NCBI RefSeq assembly: GCF_036492635.1
Contig: NZ_AP025305.1
Location: forward strand, 2,294,001-2,358,000
Direction: 5' to 3'
Length of the DNA stretch: 64,000 nucleotides
Source: Aureibacter tunicatorum
Lineage (GTDB): Bacteria; Bacteroidota; Bacteroidia; Cytophagales; Cyclobacteriaceae
Under the pieces are notes generated by a model. That model was not told where the DNA came from and did no database searches. It was given only the letters and a program-made list of their open reading frames with translations. The position numbers were made by a program, and so were the translations under genes. The number at the start of each line of letters is the position of its first letter. The first letter of the stretch is position 1. This document shows positions 26,816 to 34,635 of this stretch, in pieces.

Positions 26816-27832
26816 ATGAGCAAAGAAATTTCATTAGTAACAGGAGGCAATGGACACTTGGGCAATAATTTAATCAGACTATTGCTTGCTGACCATCAAA
26901 AAGTTAGAACGACCATAAGAAACATTAATTATAAGGAATCATTTAAAGGTTTGGATTGCGAGCTTGTGGAGGCGGATATTACAGAAAGGGGTTCCTTAAG
27001 AAAAGCCTTTGAGGGTGTGGCGAATGTATATGCTGTAGCCGCAAGCTTTAGAATGTGGGCGCCAAATCCCAAAGTCGATATTTATGAAACCAATATGCAA
27101 GGAACGCAAAATGTGTTTGATATGGCGAAAGAATGCGGTGTGAAGAATATCGTTTATGTTAGTTCTGTAGCGAGTTTGGATTTCACTAAACTGCCAGCGC
27201 ATGTGGACAATGGATATAACAAGGATCGACGAAATTGGTACTACAATTCAAAAAATGACGCTGATAAGTTAGCTTTGGAGCTAGGAAAAAAATATGGCAT
27301 ACGAACGATAATTATTTTGCCATCAGCCATGATAGGGGCTGAAGCTCATAGGCTAAGTTATTCCAACAAGATAGTTTGGCAAATACTCAATGGAGAAATA
27401 CCTGTGGACACAAATATCAGTGTCAATTGGATTGATGTCAAAGACGTTGCTTTTGGTGCTTACAAAGCGATGGAAAAAGGCAGAAACGGACAAAGGTATA
27501 TTTTGGCTAACTCTAGACATACTACTATACAAGAAAGCGTCAAGATCGCTTCTCGTTTATATCCGGATTTGAATTTAAAAATGCCTGTGAAGCTTCCAAA
27601 GTTATTATTGTATTTCGTTGCTGCTTTGATGGAGTTTGCAAGTCGGATCACAAAGAGTGAGCCGTTGCTTCAGAGGCATTATTTGGATATGTTTTATGGC
27701 TTGAAGCAAGATTATGACATTGTCAAGTCAAAGCTAGAACTTGACTTCAATCCCAAGTCTTCCAAAGCAGCTCTTGAAGAGGCTCTGCGATATTTGAGGT
27801 ATGATTGGAAAGGTTCTGAGAAAATGGACTAG
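26816..27832 (+). CDS. Extended SDR / NAD-dependent epimerase-dehydratase
   Basis: A 338-aa NAD(P)-binding enzyme resembling dihydroflavonol 4-reductases. NAD-binding TGGNGHLGNNLIRLL (8-22), active-site YYNSKNDADKLALEL with the Tyr and Lys four residues apart (YNSK), and a C-terminal part with a hydrophobic helix (LPKLLLYFVAALMEFASRI). Probably reduces a ketone or aldehyde. Follows the Crp-like regulator. Confidence 0.9.
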   Translation: MSKEISLVTGGNGHLGNNLIRLLLADHQKVRTTIRNINYKESFKGLDCELVEADITERGSLRKAFEGVANVYAVAASFRMWAPNPKVDIYETNMQGTQNVFDMAKECGVKNIVYVSSVASLDFTKLPAHVDNGYNKDRRNWYYNSKNDADKLALELGKKYGIRTIIILPSAMIGAEAHRLSYSNKIVWQILNGEIPVDTNISVNWIDVKDVAFGAYKAMEKGRNGQRYILANSRHTTIQESVKIASRLYPDLNLKMPVKLPKLLLYFVAALMEFASRITKSEPLLQRHYLDMFYGLKQDYDIVKSKLELDFNPKSSKAALEEALRYLRYDWKGSEKMD

Positions 27833-28003
27833 TATGATTTTTCGATTTATGGAATGCAGTGACTGAGTAATTTGTATTGAGTGACGATAGTTAAGTTCAA
27901 TTGTTCTTAATTTATAAGATTTTGTATATTTGACTTGAAAATGTATATGTAATTTCTTTCTCAAATTATCGTATGAAAAATGAAAATAATTTTTGCTTAG
28001 TTA

Positions 28004-28104
28004 TTAGACATTGTCACGATTGATTATTTATACCATTTTATTTCTCTCTGGAGAGAACACAAAGGAGGATGATTAAGAAAACCATGAAAAACTAATCGTG
28101 AAAA
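28004..28104 (+). repeat. Dispersed ~100-bp repeat with inverted ends, copy B
   Basis: Begins TTAGACATTGTCACGATTGA and ends AAAAACTAATCGTGAAAA; the ends form an imperfect inverted repeat (TCACGATTGATT and TCACGATTAGTT on opposite strands). The centre is ATTTCTCTCTGGAGAGAACA. Very close to copies A and C. Confidence 0.82.
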
Positions 28105-28128
28105 CCTTATTTAACCGTATAAACTACA

Positions 28129-28554
28129 ATGAAACCTATCATAAGAAAAGCTGCCAAATCGGATAAGTCGTCTATTTTTGAGCTGGCGAATCAACTTCAC
28201 GAGAGAGTAACTGTTGATGAGAAAGTGTTTGATATGCATTTTGAGTCTATAATCGCGGATGAAAAACACATACTAATGGTTGCTGAGCGAGATGATGAAG
28301 TCGTGGGCTATTTTAGCGCTAATATGCACTATGCGATTTACGCAAATGGCAAAGTGATGTACTTGGATGAGATTGTCGTAATGGATTCGGCAAGAGGCCA
28401 AAAGATCGGTAATTTGTTAATGGAGGAATTGGAAACTTTTGCCATCGAACAAAATTGTATCTTGATCTCACTTGCGACAGCGGGAGCAAGCGACTTTTAC
28501 AATAAACTCGGGTTTCAAACAAAAGCCGGATATTATAAAAAGTATTTGAATTAG
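28129..28554 (+). CDS. GNAT-family N-acetyltransferase
   Basis: A 141-aa acetyltransferase. Motif A is at about 85-105: EIVVMDSARGQKIGNLLMEE, with the acetyl-CoA-binding RGQKIG loop; the C-terminal FYNKLGFQ is also typical. Substrate unknown. It starts 24 bp after dispersed repeat copy B. Confidence 0.9.
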   Translation: MKPIIRKAAKSDKSSIFELANQLHERVTVDEKVFDMHFESIIADEKHILMVAERDDEVVGYFSANMHYAIYANGKVMYLDEIVVMDSARGQKIGNLLMEELETFAIEQNCILISLATAGASDFYNKLGFQTKAGYYKKYLN

Positions 28555-28815
28555 TGGATAATTAATTAAGGCTTGCTCTTAATATTTATTGATGGTAACT
28601 CGTCAATTGATTTGATCGACAGGTAAATAATTGATAATTAGGATATGCTGTCATTATTAATTATCCATTGTGAATTGTTAATTATCAAACTGCTACTTGG
28701 GGAGAAATCGAAAAGGCATGGTCAGCCTTACAGCAGAAGATATGGATTTATTACTGGCGATTAATTGATTTAAGTTTACTAATCTCAACTATAAAACACA
28801 CGCTTGGAAACAACG

Positions 28816-28849
28816 AAATCCCCCTTTTAAGGGGGATACAGGGGGATGT
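28816..28849 (+). repeat. Nested inverted repeat, left flank of the DUF559 gene
   Basis: A 34-bp element containing its own palindrome (ATCCCCCTTTTAAGGGGGAT) followed by ACAGGGGGATGT. It is almost exactly repeated in inverted orientation at 29285-29317, on the other side of the nuclease gene. Confidence 0.85.
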
Positions 28850-28884
28850 TAAGTGTTTAGTATAAAAATTGCTGATAAATTAAG

Positions 28885-29268
28885 TTGAAAAATAACATTA
28901 TTCCGTATCGAAAAGAACTTAAACATCTAGCCAGGCAACTTCGTAAAGATAGCACACTTTCTAAGGTGATACTTTGGCAGGAAATCAAGAATAAGCAGAT
29001 ATTAGGTTTTGAGTTTCATAGACAAGTGTCCATGTTGGATTACATTGTAGATTTTTATTCACATGAACTTTTGTTAGTCATTGAAATCGATGGAATCACG
29101 CATACGTATGAATATGCCAAAGAAAAAGACGCTAAAAGGCAAAAACGAATAGAAGAATATGGAGTGCGATTTCTGAGATTTGATGATATTGATGTTAAAA
29201 ATCATATAAATCAAATTGTTAATGATATTCAATATTGGATTGAAAATAATAGAGATAGGATTTTTTGA
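28885..29268 (+). CDS. DUF559 domain protein, Vsr-like endonuclease fold
   Basis: A 127-aa protein of the DUF559 family, related to very-short-patch repair nucleases. Typical features: LRKDSTLSKVILWQEIKNKQ near the N-terminus, FEFHRQVSMLDYIVDFYSHE with Asp in the active-site position, VIEIDGITH (Glu-x-Asp-Gly) and the end YGVRFLRFDDIDV. Start codon is TTG at 28885. It is framed by the two inverted 34-bp repeats, which suggests that the gene and repeats form one mobile unit. Its biological role is not established. Confidence 0.88.
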   Translation: MKNNIIPYRKELKHLARQLRKDSTLSKVILWQEIKNKQILGFEFHRQVSMLDYIVDFYSHELLLVIEIDGITHTYEYAKEKDAKRQKRIEEYGVRFLRFDDIDVKNHINQIVNDIQYWIENNRDRIF

Positions 29269-29284
29269 TCTTCAAACATTCCTG

Positions 29285-29317
29285 ACATCCCCCTTCGCCC
29301 CCTTCAAAGGGGGATTT
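29285..29317 (-). repeat. Nested inverted repeat, right flank of the DUF559 gene
   Basis: Reads ACATCCCCCTTCGCCCCCTT then CAAAGGGGGATTT. Its reverse complement matches the left flank at 28816-28849 with few mismatches. Confidence 0.85.
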
Positions 29318-29507
29318 TACTACTTTTAAACTTTATTTTTATACTTGAAAATGTGGAGACAACCTGGTCGAAAGTTGAAGCTGCGCACTTCTTTAGTTTG
29401 TAATCTGAGATACCTGAAAACGCTTGAATTCCAACTTGCTCCTAATTTATAACTTTATGCTAGCCCGCTTGTATAGATTAAGTAGTTAATCACATAATCT
29501 ATCTTTT

Positions 29508-30308
29508 ATGCAACGATTTCATGAAGCTCAAAAAATGGTGCCTAACAGGACTGATATGCCCCCTATGTTTCAAGCGAATATTTTAAAGGGCATCTACCAT
29601 GTCATGTCCGAAGAAGTGGGGAGTAAAGAAGCAAAGGAACTTTTGATGGAAGCTTTTTTGTGGGATTCTATTTTCAAAAGACCTGTATGGAAGCCTGAGT
29701 TATTCGACTTGAAGAGCAAAGAATCTGAAAAGCATTATAAAAAAATATTCAATGGCTTGGTCCCGTTTATTTGTTTATTCAACAGGTTCAAGGAAAATTA
29801 TGGAGAAGAGAGGGCGCAGTATTTGACGGCTTTGGTGGCAGTCCCTTCAGCGGTTCCTTACCTTGCAGGGACGTTCAAGCATATCGAGAACTTCTCAGAT
29901 ATAGATCAATTCAGGCAGGAGCTTGCGAATTATTTAGGAGATGGCAAAGGTTTTACATGGACGGAAGAGGTTTCGGATGACAAGACTGAGGTGAGATATC
30001 ATTTTACCCAATGCGTATATATTGAAGTTTTGAGAGCTTATGGCTTGACTTCAGCGGCAATGATGAGTTGTTATTGCGACCATATCATTTTTGACAATGC
30101 CATGCCCGAGATATATTTTAAAAGGGATCATTGCAAAGGAGCCGGGGATAGTTATTGCGACCATTGCTTTAAGATCAAAACCGAAGAGGATAAAAGCAGA
30201 ATGGATGAAAGGTATGGGGATACTAAGCATGCCGATTTTGACGCCATGAAAGTTATAAATCACTGGAGAAAAAACTATCAGGACAATGGCGGCAAATTCA
30301 AATGGTAG
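29508..30308 (+). CDS. Probable L-2-amino-thiazoline-4-carboxylate hydrolase-like protein
   Basis: A 266-aa protein. The C-terminal half has CVYIEVLRAYGL, CYCDHIIFDNAMP, then KRDHCKGAGDSYCDHCFKIK. This Cys-rich ending with GAG-x-x-YC-x-x-C is typical of the ATC hydrolase-like family (PF14196) and related V4R-like small-molecule-binding domains. Family members open thiazoline rings, but most are uncharacterised. No signal peptide. I am fairly sure of the family, not of the substrate. Confidence 0.65.
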   Translation: MQRFHEAQKMVPNRTDMPPMFQANILKGIYHVMSEEVGSKEAKELLMEAFLWDSIFKRPVWKPELFDLKSKESEKHYKKIFNGLVPFICLFNRFKENYGEERAQYLTALVAVPSAVPYLAGTFKHIENFSDIDQFRQELANYLGDGKGFTWTEEVSDDKTEVRYHFTQCVYIEVLRAYGLTSAAMMSCYCDHIIFDNAMPEIYFKRDHCKGAGDSYCDHCFKIKTEEDKSRMDERYGDTKHADFDAMKVINHWRKNYQDNGGKFKW

Positions 30309-30416
30309 TTGAAATAGCAAGAGCTTTTTAGTGATAAATTTATGGCGATAAGTTTGAAATCTCTCAGATTATCGCCATATTTATTTCGGTTTATTTTTAC
30401 TTTTTTAAATGATATA

Positions 30417-30701
30417 ATGAAACTTCCATTAGCTCCTCAAGATAAGGCAAACCATTTTTTGTATGGATCTGTGATTACATGCATTTCGATACTAGCTATT
30501 TTGTATATAGATCAAAAATTGTTTGCGTCCAATTTTTTAATTTGGATGGGAATCGTTCCTGCGATCGCTTTTGGTATATTCAAGGAAGTGTGGGACAGTA
30601 GGGGGAGAGGAAATGTGGAGGCGATGGACGCTGTCTGGACGATCTTTGGAGGTGTGCCTATTTGGCTTTGCACTTTGCTTGCTATGAAATTTTATTCATA
30701 A
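30417..30701 (+). CDS. Small membrane protein, VanZ-like/YfiM-like
   Basis: A 94-aa protein with three membrane helices. The start PQDKANHFLYGSVI (His in the first helix) and the FGIFKEVWDSRGRGNVEAMDA segment are typical of small phage- and chromosome-encoded proteins annotated as YfiM or DUF2279-like. ATG 30417 is preferred to 30342, which would add 25 residues unlike the family. Function unknown. Confidence 0.65.
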   Translation: MKLPLAPQDKANHFLYGSVITCISILAILYIDQKLFASNFLIWMGIVPAIAFGIFKEVWDSRGRGNVEAMDAVWTIFGGVPIWLCTLLAMKFYS

Positions 30702-30870
30702 TGAAATTATCAATTAGTTAAAAATAATATACTTTTATTTAAATTTTACTTTATAAATCTATTTCTAACTAACTGATTTTCAATAACTGATCATTACTTA
30801 CTTTATTTATGATATAAGTCAAATTTAATATTGAATATATATTATATCTTCTTACAAATGAAAGATAAAA

Positions 30871-31428
30871 ATGTATGTTCAACTAAATATTAGGCTTATG
30901 GGATATGCTGTGATAATTTTCATTTGTCTATTGATTTCTGTTTTGTGGATTGTTCATAGCAGAAGCAATGACATCGATTCATTTTTAGTGGGGGATGGAT
31001 GGGAAGTTGAATGCGAAGATTTAAATGATAAAATAATTTTTAACTCGGAATTAGATTTGGATGAATTAGGCAATTGCCATATTCGTTTGGACTTGTTTTT
31101 TGACAGGGATAATTCCACATTAACTATTAAGGGGAAAGGCTTAGTAGACAAAGAGGCTTGGCTGGGACTGAAATGTTTTGGTTATGAATCAAGACGCAAT
31201 GTGTTGTTTTCAAATCAAGGACAAGCAATATTGGATTTTGATTCCGGGATTTTAATTGATCGATTAAAAAAATCGCCTTGCTTGGATTTGGATATTGCCG
31301 GCCAAGAGGTGAGAATTCCCTTGTCTTGCTTTAAGAAGGGAATGAAGTTTATTGATGGAGAAGTGGTTTCGTTATTGCCTAACTTCAATTCGTTGATAAG
31401 GCAACAACATTTTTTTGATTTTAAATAA
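30871..31428 (+). CDS. Hypothetical membrane-anchored protein (185 aa)
   Basis: One hydrophobic helix near the N-terminus (about 10-30) followed by a soluble part rich in Asp and beta strands. No known domain. It converges with the YeiH gene and shares a two-way terminator with it. Confidence 0.55.
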   Translation: MYVQLNIRLMGYAVIIFICLLISVLWIVHSRSNDIDSFLVGDGWEVECEDLNDKIIFNSELDLDELGNCHIRLDLFFDRDNSTLTIKGKGLVDKEAWLGLKCFGYESRRNVLFSNQGQAILDFDSGILIDRLKKSPCLDLDIAGQEVRIPLSCFKKGMKFIDGEVVSLLPNFNSLIRQQHFFDFK

Positions 31429-31435
31429 TTTAAAA

Positions 31436-31464
31436 AGGCGAAACATCATGTTTCGCCTCTCTTT
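31436..31464. terminator. Bidirectional terminator
   Basis: AGGCGAAACAT (31436-31446) pairs with ATGTTTCGCCT (31448-31458), with A-run before and T-run after. It separates two convergent genes. Confidence 0.88.
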
Positions 31465-31465
31465 T

Positions 31466-32395
31466 TTAGTTAAGTATGAATATCAAGGAAGATACTGAGA
31501 TGAAGATCCAAAGCAATACGGCTTTGAGCAGTACTTTTCCACCAACGTTTTTCAAAGATCTGATGGATAAATTGGCGCCAATGAAAAACAAAGCCAAGGT
31601 TAGCATGGATTTGGAGATTGCGGTAACGCCATAAGTCAATGCGCTAGGCAATTCTATAAACGAATTGAGTAGTATGGCGGCTATAAATCCGAATATAAAA
31701 TAAGGAATGCTTATTTTGGATTTTCCGTCAGAGAACAAAAACGCGCTCATCAAGCTGATTGGTATGATCCAAAGAGCTCTTGTAAGCTTGACCGTTGTTG
31801 CGATTTGCAATGCTTTTTCACCAAATGTAGCGGATGCGCCCACAACAGAGCTGGTGTCGTGAATGGCTATAGCCGACCAAAGACCGAATGTTTCCTGGCT
31901 CATGTCCAAGAATCTTCCAAGCACAGGGAAGATAAGCAGGGCCAGAGCGTTAAGTAGAAAAACGACGGCCAAAGCCATGGAAGTTTGGTCTTCTTTTGCT
32001 TTGATAACAGGCGATATCGCTGCTATCGCGCTTCCTCCGCATATCGCTGTTCCGCAAGCCACCAAGTATGCGGTTGCTTTTTCAAGCTTGAAAATTTTAG
32101 AAAGAATAAAACCAATCAATAAGGTGCTGAAAATTGATAAAACCGTTAATACGATGCCTGATTTCCCAATTTCTATAGCGTCGTAAAGATTGATGCCAAA
32201 GCCCAATCCTATGATTGAAATTTTCAAGAGTTTTTGACTGTATTGCTTGGTGAATCCTTGGTATGGATTTCCTAAAAATGCGGTAAAAGCAAATCCTGCT
32301 AATAAAGCTATGGGCGAAGAAACAAGCCCTGTTAATGTTAAAATACAAATAGCGGTGAATAATGCTGTATGTATATTCTTGTCGATTTTGAACAT
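31466..32395 (-). CDS. YeiH-family putative sulfate exporter
   Basis: A ~309-aa membrane protein of the UPF0324/YeiH family with about ten helices. Typical stretches: LGFGINLYDAIEIGKSGIVL, then CGTAICGGSAIAAISPVIKA and AIHDTSSVVGASATFGEKAL. Members are thought to export sulfate or sulfite-related anions. I chose ATG 32395; starting at 32449 would add 18 polar residues. A LysR regulator gene lies upstream on the same strand. Confidence 0.9.
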   Translation of the reverse strand: MFKIDKNIHTALFTAICILTLTGLVSSPIALLAGFAFTAFLGNPYQGFTKQYSQKLLKISIIGLGFGINLYDAIEIGKSGIVLTVLSIFSTLLIGFILSKIFKLEKATAYLVACGTAICGGSAIAAISPVIKAKEDQTSMALAVVFLLNALALLIFPVLGRFLDMSQETFGLWSAIAIHDTSSVVGASATFGEKALQIATTVKLTRALWIIPISLMSAFLFSDGKSKISIPYFIFGFIAAILLNSFIELPSALTYGVTAISKSMLTLALFFIGANLSIRSLKNVGGKVLLKAVLLWIFISVSSLIFILN

Positions 32396-32480
32396 TATCT
32401 TATCCGTTTGGTATAGCGCAAATGTAGGATATTGCTCATAACCAATCAAATATCAAAAAATTAAGAATCATAACTTTTAG

Positions 32481-33374
32481 TTATGAGTTGGTGTTGAATT
32501 GCTTTAGGAATTTGATGAATTTCAATCCAAGTCCGGTCGGAGGCAAGCCTTTGAAGTAAATGAGGTTAAAATCTCGTTCGATATTGAGCTTTTTAATGGA
32601 AATAGGCTTTAGGCTTTGGCTTCCACCAAATGATAATTGGGAGAGAAAACCGAGGCTGTCGGAATTGCGAAGGAATGATTTGATGGCTTCAGTGCTTCCT
32701 AGAGTTGTATTGTTGTTGATGTCATTTGTATTGGCTCCGATGCTTAGAAGCGAGTTAAGAACAACTTCGCGCGTACCAGAGCCTTCTTCTCTAAGCACGA
32801 TATCTTGCTTGATGACGTCTTTGAATGAGATGTTGTTTTGCTCGGCGAAGAAGAGCGGAGAATGCATGGACACTACAGGGACGATTTTGTCTGTATAGAT
32901 GTATTCGTAGGCATATGAAGTTTTTCTTTGAGCTCCTTCGACAAGAGCGAAGTCGATCTCATAGGCGTCGAGCATTTGTTCGATTTCGTTTGTGTTTCCA
33001 CTGCGTAGAGAGATTTGAATCGATTCATGTTCCCGCTTGAACGCTGCTAGTATTTTAGGCAAGAAATACTGGCTGATGGTAGAGCTGGCTCCGAGTTTGA
33101 TCTGGCCTTTCGTTTGGTTTTGATTTTGTGAAATGTCAAATTCCAAAGCTTGTTGCTCTTTTTCCATTTTAAGGGCATGCTGAAATAGAATTTGCCCTGT
33201 GTCTGTCAGATGAATGCTTTGGCCTTTGCGAAGTATTAAGTGCGTATTGTAGTGCTTTTCGAGTTCTTTGACATGCTTTGAAACAGCAGGCTGAGAGATG
33301 CAAAGCTCTTGAGCGGCTTTGGTGAAGCTGTTGTTTTTGATTATGGTAAGAAATACGAAAAGCCTGAAGTCCAT
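32481..33374 (-). CDS. LysR-family transcriptional regulator
   Basis: A 297-aa regulator. Helix-turn-helix near the N-terminus (SFTKAAQELCISQPAVSKHV, about 16-35) and a two-part effector-binding domain (about 90-290). Its sequence resembles CysB/YeiE-type regulators of sulfur metabolism. It reads in the same direction as the yeiH-like gene 85 bp downstream and probably controls it; in many bacteria the two are divergent. Confidence 0.92.
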   Translation of the reverse strand: MDFRLFVFLTIIKNNSFTKAAQELCISQPAVSKHVKELEKHYNTHLILRKGQSIHLTDTGQILFQHALKMEKEQQALEFDISQNQNQTKGQIKLGASSTISQYFLPKILAAFKREHESIQISLRSGNTNEIEQMLDAYEIDFALVEGAQRKTSYAYEYIYTDKIVPVVSMHSPLFFAEQNNISFKDVIKQDIVLREEGSGTREVVLNSLLSIGANTNDINNNTTLGSTEAIKSFLRNSDSLGFLSQLSFGGSQSLKPISIKKLNIERDFNLIYFKGLPPTGLGLKFIKFLKQFNTNS

Positions 33375-33379
33375 ATTTG

Positions 33380-34399
33380 TTATTGAATGTTTGGCAAGTA
33401 AAAGTCGAATTTTTGGTCATTCATGCATTTGAAGTGTCCTTTGGGACATTTGTCAAAGCCAATTTTTGAGCAAGGCCTGCATTTTAGGTTTTTCACTTCA
33501 AAAATTGTGAATTTAGTGCGATAAGGGTACATTCCCAGCTCAGGCGTCGTATTGCCCCAAATTGTGAAGCACTCTTTTTTAAAGGCTGCGGCTATGTGCA
33601 TGAAGCCTGTGTCATGGCTGAAAACGAATTTTGCTTGCTTGACAAGCGCTGCGGATTGGTGAAGGTTGAACTTTCCGACAGCGTTGAAAATGATAGATCT
33701 TTTGCCCAATTCAAATAATCTGTTTTCTGTATTTACAGGACTGGAGTCATTGTCAAAAAACGATTCGATTTTATCCGCTTCTTCTTTGTCCGATGGTCCG
33801 CCTATTAAAACGATCGGAGCGCTGATTTGATCGCAAAGTTGGATGATTTTGTCAGTAGGAAGGCGTTTGGTGGCGTAAGACGCTCCTATGACTACCGCGA
33901 CAAATCCTCTTTGGAAATTTTCCGGTAGCCAGTCGGCGTTGTAAGCATATTGCTCAGGGATGAAATAGTCGAGGCCAAGTGCGTCCATTTTCAATCCAAG
34001 AGGTTTTAATGTGTCAACATATCTGTCTACGATGTGCTTATTGGGCATGACGTCTAATTTGAAATTAACGTAGAGCCATTTTTTCAAATTTAATTTGTCG
34101 AAAGTATAAGCTTTTTTGCCAAGTTTGAGCTTAATGATTCTTGTTCTAAGGTTGCTGTGCAAGTCAATGATATAATCGAAGTTTTCCTTTTTTAGTGAGG
34201 AAATCAGATCGTCGAGTTTGTCGCCTAATACATGCACTTTGTCAACGTAGGGATTGTCGTCAAATAATGAAGCGAATTGTTTTTTGGTGCAAAAGTGAAC
34301 TTGCGCGTCATCAAGTTGAGTTTTAAGTATTCTTACGACTGGTGTCGTAAGCACTATGTCTCCTATGGATGAGAATCTTATTACCAGAACTTTTTTCAT
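33380..34399 (-). CDS. Glycosyltransferase family 9 (heptosyltransferase-like)
   Basis: A 339-aa enzyme that adds a sugar to the core of lipopolysaccharide or a similar glycan, from an ADP- or other nucleotide-activated donor. Typical features: VIRFSSIGDIVLTTPVVRIL at the N-terminus, DYIIDLHSNLRTRI, VVIGASYATKRLP and the FVFSHDTGFMHIAAAF donor-binding segment with HDTG. A Cys-rich end (CRPCSKIGFDKCPKGHFKCM) is common in Bacteroidota members. The LysR gene starts 5 bp after its stop. Confidence 0.92.
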   Translation of the reverse strand: MKKVLVIRFSSIGDIVLTTPVVRILKTQLDDAQVHFCTKKQFASLFDDNPYVDKVHVLGDKLDDLISSLKKENFDYIIDLHSNLRTRIIKLKLGKKAYTFDKLNLKKWLYVNFKLDVMPNKHIVDRYVDTLKPLGLKMDALGLDYFIPEQYAYNADWLPENFQRGFVAVVIGASYATKRLPTDKIIQLCDQISAPIVLIGGPSDKEEADKIESFFDNDSSPVNTENRLFELGKRSIIFNAVGKFNLHQSAALVKQAKFVFSHDTGFMHIAAAFKKECFTIWGNTTPELGMYPYRTKFTIFEVKNLKCRPCSKIGFDKCPKGHFKCMNDQKFDFYLPNIQ

Positions 34400-34411
34400 T
34401 GTATAATAATG

Positions 34412-34513
34412 TTTATCACGATTAGTTTTTTATGATTTTCTTACTCATCCTCCTTTGTATTCCCTCCAGAGGGAAATAAAATGGTATAAAAAATCAATCG
34501 CGATAGTGTCTAA
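34412..34513 (-). repeat. Dispersed ~100-bp repeat with inverted ends, copy C (inverted)
   Basis: The reverse complement begins TTAGACACTATCGCGATTGA, has TTTATTTCCCTCTGGAGGGA and ACAAAGGAGGATGAGTAAGA in the centre, and ends AAAAACTAATCGTGATAAAC. It matches copy B closely along its full length. It sits directly before the glycosyltransferase gene. Confidence 0.82.
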
Positions 34514-34635
34514 ATCTTAGCGGCCTTATCTTTATCAATTATGAGTTGAAAGCATAAGAAGCAATAGTTTGGTGAGTAATGGATCAACAAAATTATTGCT
34601 CTTTACAATCAACATGTTTACTACCTTGTAGAGTT

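Noticed and set aside
28816-29317. CRISPR array, because of repeated CCCCC/GGGGG blocks
   Set aside because: There are only two elements, in inverted orientation, with a gene between them; no regular spacers.
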